Shown in pieces: positions 56,396-64,000 of a stretch of DNA of 64,000 nucleotides. The notes beneath the pieces are model-generated. The model saw only the letters and a program-made list of their open reading frames with translations. It had not been told where the DNA came from and made no database searches. Both the position numbers and the translations under genes were made by a program. Source of the DNA: Lepiota brunneoincarnata. Taxonomy: Eukaryota; Basidiomycota; Agaricomycetes; Agaricales; Agaricaceae. Where the stretch lies: contig JAEBUN010000032.1 of the NCBI GenBank assembly GCA_023014365.1, positions 450,783-514,782 of the forward strand, in the 5' to 3' direction. Numbering within the stretch: the stretch's first letter is position 1; every line of letters begins with the position of its first letter.

Positions 56396-57883
56396 ATGCC
56401 CTCGTCGGAGGCCCTTGCTCAAACCCCAAGTGTGAATCGCGTCTTGGGTCCTATTCTGGTTGGTACCGTGCTCAATAGCTTGATTTACGGTATCTGCATG
56501 GTTCAGTTCTGGACGTACTATACTTCGAGAATGGAGAAGAAGAGGATGATCAAGTGACATGCCTTCCTACGACTCCAGATGCTTTACGCCTCTCTACTGA
56601 CGAACTTGTGCCTCTACAGCGCTCTAGTCACCTGGGTCTTTCTTCTCGACACATTTCATACCATCGCTCTTCTCTGCATGCTCTGGAATACGCTGTTGAA
56701 AATTTCAACAACCCACTCTCTCTGACCAACGTTGAGTGGCCCTTTGCAGCGACACCTATTGTGACGGTATTGTGAGTGATCTAATAATATGCCTAGACCC
56801 TTGACTAAACCAAAGGGGCATAAAGGACTTCTCTCCCGATACAAATATACCTCTCCTGGAGGATTCGCATCTTTTCAGGGTCGACGAGGGTTTTCGCCTT
56901 CTTATCGATTCTGGCGTTGATTCAGACAGCAATTGGCTTTGTGTGCTCCGTTATGGCGTTTTTGACGGCAAGGTAAAAGAACCGCACGACTTTCTTGTTA
57001 TTCTGAGCTGATTCTTTTCCTTTGTAAACAACAGTATTGCAGATTTTCCGTAGGCTGATACCCTATGTCGATGCATGGCAAATCTCGGCTGTTGCCTGCG
57101 ATATTAGCATTACGTGAGTAACACAAGGCGGTCGGTTCACACACCCCCTCTTCCCTATCTAACTTGGGGGGGGGGGCTGATGCCAGGCTTCTGTTGTGGT
57201 GGTATCTCAGCAAGAGTAGGACGGGCGTTCAGAGTGAGGTATTTTTGCTTTATTGATGATCCTCGCTGTTCTAACGGGGGTATCAATACACAGAAAGTGA
57301 CAACGTTATCACGCGCATTATCAGATCTTCTGTGGAAATCGCCGCCTTTGGGGCGTTCTTTTGCGTAAGCTGGATGTCGTCATTTATGTCAGAGTTTTTG
57401 ACCAAGGAGGTTCTCTTTCAAAGATAATGGATTTGGTGACCTTCGTACGTTATTTTTTATTTTATTTTTATTAGCATTCGCCGTCCCTCTTTGTCTGAAA
57501 CTACCTCAGACGGCGCTTCCAAATAATAACTTTCACGTAATTTTCGCCTTCGTAAGTCCCCTCACCCCCCACCCAAAATTCCTCGCTGGATTTGTAACCA
57601 ATTCCCTTTTCTGAACTGACGATAGCCTTTGGGACGGATATACACGTGAGTAAGCCCCCGTATATCTTCAACGTGCCGTGCCGTGAGACTGGATAAATCT
57701 CCCTGGTCGCTAGGAACACGCTGCTTATGGTGAGACTCGGACATTCTATCCAGTGGGCCTTGCTGAGTAATTCGTGTCGTTGATCAGACCCTTAATTCGC
57801 GCCAGTCGTTGCGACGGGAGTTCGAGCAACACCAAATACCTGATATATTAGTGCAGAGTACTGTGGGTTTTTTTTTTGTTTGA
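56396..57883 (+). CDS. DUF6534-type seven-helix membrane protein, one frameshift
   Basis: Eleven exons: 56396-56553, 56620-56771, 56826-56972, 57054-57113, 57187-57233, 57294-57364, 57424-57444, 57510-57551, 57626-57645, 57714-57729 and 57788-57883. All introns are GT-AG, most with CTRAY branch sites. Family landmarks in order: VLGPILVGTVLNSLIYG (helix 1), VFLLDTFHTIALL (helix 2, LDTxHT), VEWPFAATPIVTVL (helix 3), FAFLSILALIQTAIGFV (helix 4), VDAWQISAVACDISITLLLWWYL (helix 5), NVITRIIRSSVEIAAFGAFF (helix 6) and the end block FAFPLGRIYTNTLLMTLNSR. Exon 2 shifts frame between LLCMLWNTL and VENFNNP (about 56690-56700) by one base, so as read the gene is broken. Roughly 276 residues when the shift is ignored. 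Members are common in Agaricomycetes; role unknown. Confidence 0.8.
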
Positions 57884-58274
57884 AAACATCACGTCCATGT
57901 CACTAAATTTAATTATTTATCGAGTGCAATTCTCAGAGAGCTGCAACACACAATTCAAGATCGATAAACGGAACGGTGGGAACGAATGATTTGTTAGTCA
58001 CTGATGAGTTGCATGGATTGAGCGAAGCTGACTTTTTGAACTTTTCAATGACAGCGATACGCCTCACTGTGTCACTCAAACCGAAGTCTAGCTGTAAATA
58101 GTGTATATGCCCTATGTCCCAGCATTACACGAACGTCATTATCATCTAATTTAACGATACGAGGCTACACAACAATCAAAAAGTCCAGGTAGCATATATA
58201 ATAGCAATGTTCACCTCAAATCTCTAGTCCCACGTCATGACCTCTACGAGCGAATACCTTGGCTAACCCTCATT
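57884..58274. other. Convergent intergenic region
   Basis: Lies between the ends of the DUF6534 gene (plus) and the cupredoxin gene (minus). No ORF or RNA gene recognised. Confidence 0.5.
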
Positions 58275-59649
58275 TCAGAGGAGCATACTAACAATAGCAA
58301 AGAGCCCAATGGCCAGAGCAGCTACGCGGCGATTTTCAATTGCACCAGAGTCGGAACCAGAGTCGGAACCAGAGTCGGAGGAAGAGGTGTTGGAATTGCT
58401 TGATGCAGCGAGCTTGGCAGGTGCTGAATACGCCGTCCAGTTCCAAGGAGAATTTTCGACCGCGTTGATGGCAAAGACCATTCCCTGCTGCACAGTGATT
58501 CGCTTGGCGACAGTAGCCCCAAATCGGTACGGTATCGTTGATAGTGAGGTTGAATGTAGGGAGCTCGGTTGTGGTATTACCAACGGCTATGCTATGGGTC
58601 CCCATGTCTGTTGAGTTTCCCCGCTGTGAACGATGGCTATAATGGTAACTTACAATCCAGAATCGAACCACCCTGCTTGGGGTTACATGGGTCATCAAAA
58701 TTCGATTGCGTGACGGTATGGTTCTTAGGCGGTGAATACGAACGTCACTGTGTCTCCAGGGGCGGCCTGGATGTGGGAGGGGTTGAAAGTAAGGGTTCCG
58801 TTCTCGCCAGCGGCAATCCGGTGATTGACGGGACCTGAAGGAGCCGGCGACGGTACTGTGGTGGAATCAGCACCTAATTCAAGGAACCTGGCAGGGAGGA
58901 CACTTACTGGCAGCTCCTTGGTAGCTAGTATAAGTCGTGGTCCAGACCGATGAGGCATTGGTAATTGTGGCAGTCGCCGTTTCCAGGGCTGCGGGGCGAG
59001 AGTGGGGGTAGCCGAGACACTTGAGGCGCTAGTGGTGGTCGAGGTATTGGCTGTGGCCATCGCGGCCGCTTTGAATTGCTGGAATCGGTCGGGAGTAGTA
59101 TTGAGGACCGAACACCATTCCTGTTCGTTCGAGACGTGCGCGTGGAAAGTTTAGCTTTGAGAGTCCCCAGGCAGAGGATGATGGAAAACACTACCTTGAC
59201 CACAGTGGTTGCCGACTGGCTGTTTGCAGTAGAACCAAAGAGGGTTCTCGTGAGGGACCGTGAAGTGTATGACGGGATGGGGAGTAGTCGTATCATTTGG
59301 GTTGACCGGTTGGCTGAGGCCAGAGTATATTAGTTCTAACTTGATCTCGAAACTCCTATGTAGGCTCACAAATTTGCATCAAACCCACCCGGCAGTGGCA
59401 CACATGGACTTTCAAATGCCGATTGAGTAACCGTATGGTTTTTGGGATTGCTATAATGGCGAGTCAGGTTTCTATAGTGCTGAAAGAGACGGGTCGACTG
59501 ACAATATAAATCTGATCACGTCATTGGGGGCGGCGGTGACCAAATTCAGGATCGTATTTAAGCATGCATTGGCGCCGACCCTGAACATCGAATACCGCGC
59601 AGTATGCGCTCGATATACCGGCTAGAACGAGTACTAGAGGTCCGATCAT
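58275..59649 (-). pseudogene. Two-domain serine-rich cupredoxin, GPI-type end, six indels
   Basis: Minus-strand reading gives a signal peptide (MIGPLVLVLAGISSAYC), then cupredoxin domain 1 (NPKNHTVTQSAFESPC, PLWFYCKQPVGNHCGQG), a Thr/Ser/Ala linker, domain 2 (HRIAAGENGTLTFNPSHIQ, KNHTVTQSNFDDPC, PIWGYCRQANHCA, GMVFAIN), a Ser-Asn-Asp repeat (SGSDSGSDSG) and a hydrophobic tail fit for GPI attachment. Such fungal proteins are cell-surface, phytocyanin-like; the copper-site pattern His...Cys...His is partly present. Introns include 59509 (GTCAGT) and one at about 59390-59340. Single-base frame changes occur near 59580, 59108, 58993, 58725, 58670 and 58485. The fourth creates a TAA directly before KNHTVTQ. 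As sequenced the gene cannot make the protein. Confidence 0.8.
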
Positions 59650-60646
59650 TAGGAACGAAAGGTGTTGGTGGCGTCTAGGGATCAGAGGACAAGAGGGGGA
59701 ACGAATGAACCAACGCAATAGCTAATACCATCCACTAGCCCTCGCATTTTATACTCGTGTAGAATGGACGTTTGCATAGCAACGATGTTTATATGTCCAG
59801 ATATTACGGTGCATCAGCATTTCAGCGGACACCCCCTTCGGCCTAGGTTAGCGAGGCGTGTCGGACCGCATCATTCTTGATCATCCTCCCCTGTTTTTGT
59901 GCCAGGCGTGGGTATGGAGGACCCGTGTACGGGCCAAAGCGGTGGCCAAAGCGATGCTTCGGACATGTGTTCCAAGCGCACAACGCAAAGCTATCCCTCG
60001 GAAGAAAAGAAAAACAATCAGGGCTGTCCGAGGAGAGAGAACCAAATACGGAAAGGGCGCGGAAGGAAACAATAATTGTTCGGCTCATGGGCGGGTTTAT
60101 TTGGAGAAAAAAGAAAGGCGCCCGAGATCACCAAAGGCATCAATGATCCGCTATGAAGCTGTATATACGGGTCTAAATCTCCGTGCATAGCAGAATATTC
60201 CATTCTGGACCCATGAGGCAGTGCTGTATGTGTGCCCCCCCTGTGCCTCCCTAGTGCCTCTTTGGAGTGGCGTTGTGAGGCATTAGCGCGTACAGCCGTT
60301 CGGGTCCTTCTGCTGGACCGCAGTAAGCCAATTGTCCGGCGTATAGGTCGTTATATCCATTGGGCACCTGCAGTCAAGTCGGAAGTTGGACATGACAAAA
60401 CGGGCGAATATGCTGACGAGTAATCAAAAACCCACCTACTGAGTCGCTGTCGCCCAAATCCGCCGGGGGTAAGAAGACCCATGAAACGGCGTTGAAGTTA
60501 TCCATAAGCGTTGAGACGTTGACAAAACTGAAGATCGAGGCAACTACTGCTCATCGACGCAACACTTAAGCACGGTTTAGACAAAGGAGTTTTCAAAACG
60601 CCGCAAGCAACCTCCTTACAATGTCACAATGTCCCATTTATACAAA
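59650..60646. other. Intergenic, no recognised gene
   Basis: Several overlapping frames of about 60-110 codons without motifs. The basic frame at 59858-60190 overlaps frames on the other strand and has no supporting feature. Confidence 0.45.
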
Positions 60647-61760
60647 CTACTCCTCTATCGAAACAGGAAGCATCTGAACACAATTCCTAATTTGCTTCAA
60701 TGTCGCATATCGATCATAATTTAACCCTCCACATCCCTCCTTTGCACACTTGGCATCCCAACACGCCAGAGCTTCTGCACAGTCTGATAACCCCCCGGAC
60801 AAAAGCCCTATCCGGTCCCCTAACGGCCGCCGCTCGATTTCGAGTAACAATACTTGCTTGTACCCCCGCCATGTGTGATTTTCAAGTTCCGTCACACCAC
60901 AGCGGCTGCAATGATAAGGCTCGCTGTTATTGTTATAAAATAATCACCAGTGGTATGACTTCATCAGCAAAAAACAAAACTATGCAGCAAGGCGGGGAAG
61001 ATCCACGCATATTCAAATAAACTCACCTATTCCCCGCAGTAAACCTCTCAGGACTATCCAGCATCTCTCTAAACATCTCCTTCCTCCTCCGATGCAAATC
61101 AAATAGAGGAACAAGAAACTTGGAAGCCATCCTTGCAAGAACCGCCGAATGCGCCGGGTCATACAAGTCAAGTGTCAGTGTATACAGCGGCATAAGCCTC
61201 GTTTCCTCATTCCACTCAAAGTGTGTCGCAATGGCATAAAGCCGGAGAGGGTCGGTATCTCTAAACCGGGGCGCGAACAACATCGGTCGAATACTTGCGA
61301 TTGCTCCGGGTGCATCAAACTTTTCTGCTAATGCGAGCACACGTTCGGCTTGTTCTAGCGATTCCCATGGTGGGAGCGGGAGGCAGAAGAGGAGGGAGAG
61401 GAGGAGGGAGAGGATAGAGTCGGGTTCGTAGACGTCTAGGATTTGGTGTGCTTTCTTCTCCGAGTTCGACTTTGAGTTTAAGCAAGGGTCGTGGTTGGCG
61501 GGTGTGCAGCGAGGAAGGGTGAACATGGTAGCGAAGAAGCCGCATGTTTTGCGGAGGGTGTAGGAGTAGACACCGTAGAGGGTTCCCTCGAGTGAGCGTA
61601 GGGTAAAGTCTGTGTCGTTGGATGGGAAGGATGGGTGCCACTGCTCACGCTCGGGCTCGAGTTCGGGTCGTGGTTGGGGGATGGGTGAAGCTTGTATTGG
61701 AAGCGGACGGTGCTCATGCGTGCTTGGAGGGCATGTGGTGGTGTATTTGGGAGCAGCCAT
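60647..61760 (-). CDS. BTB/POZ-domain protein, 336 aa
   Basis: Two exons, 61760-61027 and 60923-60647, with a 103-bp intron (GTGAGT...AACAG); the joined phase is correct. After a Pro-rich N-terminus the BTB fold starts at about residue 60 with TDFTLRSLEGTLYGVYSYTLRKTCGFFATMF. It continues with a BTB-end helix pair (EQAERVLALAEKFDAPGAI, LRLYAIATHF). Exon 2 adds a CSRCGV...HTW...CWDAKC-KEGC motif, a possible zinc site typical of this basidiomycete group. BTB domains mediate protein-protein contacts, often as cullin adaptors; no partner is known. An upstream in-frame Met at 61907 would add 49 residues; 61760 (MAAPKYTTT) fits the family better. Confidence 0.85.
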
Positions 61761-62629
61761 GGGTATTGGGACTGGGGTACGCCTGGACGGGGGTGGGGGG
61801 GAGGGGCAGGGAGCTGTGACGATCAACCTCCCTTCATAAAGGCTGACCATACCTTGGGGGAAGGTTTTTTTACTCTGAAAACACGTGGAGGGTGAAAGGT
61901 GTTCCATTCTTCCATTATTTCTTTTCAGATTTGCAAACGGCCGTTGTGCCAGACTTCATACTGACAAAGTCCGCAAAGGGGATCACCACGGTGAATGGGG
62001 GAGGGTCGATGATGAAAGGCCGAGATCAGGGTTAAGAAGAGGCAAGGTCAAAAGGTTACCTTCAAATGTTGAGTTTACTGAACGGTGAGGCTTACTCCGA
62101 GGGATGGTTTGTTGCAGAGCCGTCCGTGTTCGGGAATCAGGGGTGTGGGAAAGACCGGGTTTTAGTTCGAATGGGGGACGGGAGACGCCTGTGGTGTATG
62201 GGTCAACAGCACACGAATGTTGTATGCGGTGGAAAGTCTGAGATGCCTTTGGAGTCACAATACGCAGTCAATTATGCTGCATGGAGTGAGGTGCGAGGAG
62301 GGTCGGTGATAGGCGCCGCATCGCATGTTTGTGCAGACTTCCACTCTGGTTCTGAGGTGTAATGGGTATGTGGCCATGATATTTTCCAGATAGAGCCCGT
62401 GTGGTCCATTGAGATGCGGAGTGAAAATGAGAGCGAGGCTCTCGAACAACGTTGTCTATGGTATTGTCTGCGGATACCATCGATCGGAGAGAGTGTGTGG
62501 GATGTTCGTGTTGATGTCGGCTAAGAACATTTGAAGGCCCGTACACCTTTCATAGTCGGAGGCTACGAATCAGCAGACTTGACATAAAAGAAGAGGATTA
62601 ATCCAGTGAGCACCTGAAAAAACCCCCCA
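61761..62629. other. Intergenic, no recognised gene
   Basis: Short overlapping frames on both strands with no motif. It contains the 5' region of the BTB gene and the 3' region of the F-box-like gene. Confidence 0.45.
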
Positions 62630-63587
62630 TCAACCATCGATCATCCAGTCCTTTTCGATCCACTGCCGAACTTCCAAAACCCAGTTGGTCTCTGCTTTCT
62701 GCATGTCAGTCCAACCGTCTTGGTTCAGGACCACTTCCACCCGATGAGTGGTGGCCGCAGCGCCTGTCAGCTGCTGGTACCAATTACTAGCTGGACCAAC
62801 CAGCCGATCTGTTGTGTCTACCTCGAGCACCAATTTCTTCGTCGTCACTCTCCGAATACCCTCCGGCCACGTAGTGTACATCGACTTGACAGTGTCCAGC
62901 AGATCACGGAAATGCGCATTCGAGATCATTGATTGAACAAGCACAATGCGGACGAGAGTGGGGAAGCAGGCGCCTAGCTTTGAGATGATAAGGCTTGGGA
63001 CCGAGGTATGATGACCTATCCGTAGATGGGTCAAGGAGGGGAGTTTGGGCGGGGTATTTCGTGTGATCTGATGTGGGGCAAGGACACCATACAGCACCAG
63101 ATTCTCAAGCAAAGGCAGATGATCCGGGAGGAACTTGGCGTCCATAAATCCGGTGAGATGGAAGTGGACATTTTTCACGGTATCAGCAACGAGAGAAAGG
63201 ATTTGTTGTATACACAACCAAGCGTGTCTTCGTTGAGCGTGTGGGTGGGGTGCCATTGACGCTGGAAAGAAGCGCCTGAGCAATCTCGAGGACCTCTAAG
63301 TCGTCTCTGAGATTCTTGAGGTTGAGCTCAAGTTTCAGATTGGCGCATCCAATAAATAGGTGGAAAACTCGACGAGAGGTCCGAGGAATCGATTTGAGAG
63401 TTCTGTAGAAACAGAATATTCTACGGATGCCCAGAAGGGAGATGGATTGGAAGCGATAAGCTTTCGACCAGTAGTATATGTCTCTGGAGACGAGGGATAG
63501 TTTTCGAGCAGTGAAGCTGGGTGCGCAGGATAGACGTATTATTCTCAGCCAGACCTCAGCAGGAAAGACGTCGGGAGCGGTGTTCAT
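62630..63587 (-). CDS. F-box-like protein, one apparent frameshift
   Basis: Starts at 63587 with MNTAPDVFPAEVWLRIIRLS and KLSLVSRDIYYWSKAYRF, the F-box-like pattern (LPxE[VI]...I...VSRxW) seen in many basidiomycete proteins. The frame runs through LRDDLEVLEIAQALLSS to about 63255. The sequence then continues in another frame (RRHAWLCIQQILSLVADTVKNVHFHL, LPLLENLVLYGVL) with leucine-rich segments to the stop at 62630. The shift lies near 63250-63280, and I found no intron there. Roughly 315 residues if joined. F-box proteins recruit targets to SCF ubiquitin ligases, but the substrate is unknown. A longer N-terminus from 63674 is possible but less likely. Confidence 0.65.
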
Positions 63588-63893
63588 GGTTAAAATCTCA
63601 CATGAGCACGTGTGACAGTGCTGTGATATATAGGACTTGTCCAAAAGCAGAGGAGCAGGGGTCGACGCAGCCAATGAGATTCAGGGGTCCATGCCCCCAA
63701 CTGTCATAACGGAAAATATAATCAAAGCGCTGGTATGAGAGCGCGGCCACGTGATTCCGTTCGTCCTTATCCCGAACGACACCTTCGAGCGAGGAATCTC
63801 TTGGTAAAAGCATTTCCCGGCAGAGGCGTGTAGCCACCGGTGCCTGTTGCTCCAAACTCGCTTCGGTGCACTCGATTGACAAGGTCAACATCC

Positions 63894-64000
63894 ATGGCTC
63901 ACTATGACATCTACAAACGAGCTCTCGTCTATGCCCTCCAAAGCTCTACACTAGGTCTAAATTGCACAGGCGGATGGGTACGTACGACCCATCAATTAAT
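63894..64000 (+). CDS. 5' end of a gene cut by the window edge (hypothetical)
   Basis: ATG at 63894 opens MAHYDIYKRALVYALQ, which resembles the start of a basidiomycete family of unknown function. A possible GTACGT donor lies at about 63979. Only about 29 residues are visible before that donor, so the family and the exon end are uncertain. Confidence 0.35.
   Translation, partial: MAHYDIYKRALVYALQSSTLGLNCTGGWVRTTHQL

Noticed and set aside
59858..60190. 110-codon basic frame
   Set aside because: Overlaps other frames on both strands, has no motif and sits in intergenic sequence.
1..64000. Biosynthetic gene cluster, CRISPR array or defence island
   Set aside because: One P450 with unrelated neighbours does not make a cluster. 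No spaced direct repeats of CRISPR type exist, and the organism is a eukaryote.

Overview
The window is fungal nuclear DNA, most likely from a mushroom-forming basidiomycete (Agaricomycetes). The genes on the right have many short introns (about 50-80 bp, GT-AG, CTRAY-like branch points). They belong to families typical of that class: a DUF6534 seven-helix membrane protein, a BTB protein with a C-terminal cysteine motif, a serine-rich cupredoxin, an F-box-like protein, a multi-exon P450 and a decayed NACHT NTPase. No rRNA, CRISPR array or convincing tRNA was found.

Bases 1-41,335 are one block of nested retroelements. I name the gypsy-type elements G0-G3 and the copia-type elements copia-1 and copia-2. 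From left to right: G0 (minus, gag and protease only, cut by the window edge); an unclassified repeat zone; a 5'-truncated LINE with its A-rich tail abutting the reverse transcriptase of chromovirus G1; G1, interrupted by a solo LTR and by copia-2; chromovirus G2, interrupted by copia-1 (one intact 1406-codon ORF, 339-bp LTRs) and by G3 (minus, 292-bp LTRs); then the last part of G2 and its 3' LTR. G3 holds a three-deep stack of insertions, another solo LTR and a 1.1-kb element flanked by 14-bp direct repeats. Target-site duplications (TSDs) prove most of these nestings.

Two patterns stand out in the block. First, LTR pairs and broken reading frames show CpG decay: one LTR has TG where its partner has CA, and arginine CGA codons appear as TGA stops. 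Copia-1 and the innermost insertions keep more CpG and look younger. Second, G1 and G3 both carry an extra ORF after the pol chromodomain, with tandem CCHC zinc knuckles of matching spacing.

From about 42 kb the sequence changes to ordinary gene space: a NACHT pseudogene; a poly-serine, proline-rich repeat protein; an EFM7-type methyltransferase (4 exons) divergent from a secreted six-hairpin glycosidase-like gene (5 exons); a complete cytochrome P450 (11 exons, 520 aa); a zinc-ribbon-array protein gene; a DUF6534 gene (11 exons); a two-domain cupredoxin gene broken by six single-base indels; a BTB gene (2 exons); an F-box-like gene; and the start of a gene running off the right edge. I see no clear pathway linking them. 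Several genes after 52 kb carry single-base frameshifts, which could be real decay or assembly error. Exon joins come from reading splice signals and conserved motifs by eye, without transcripts or database searches.
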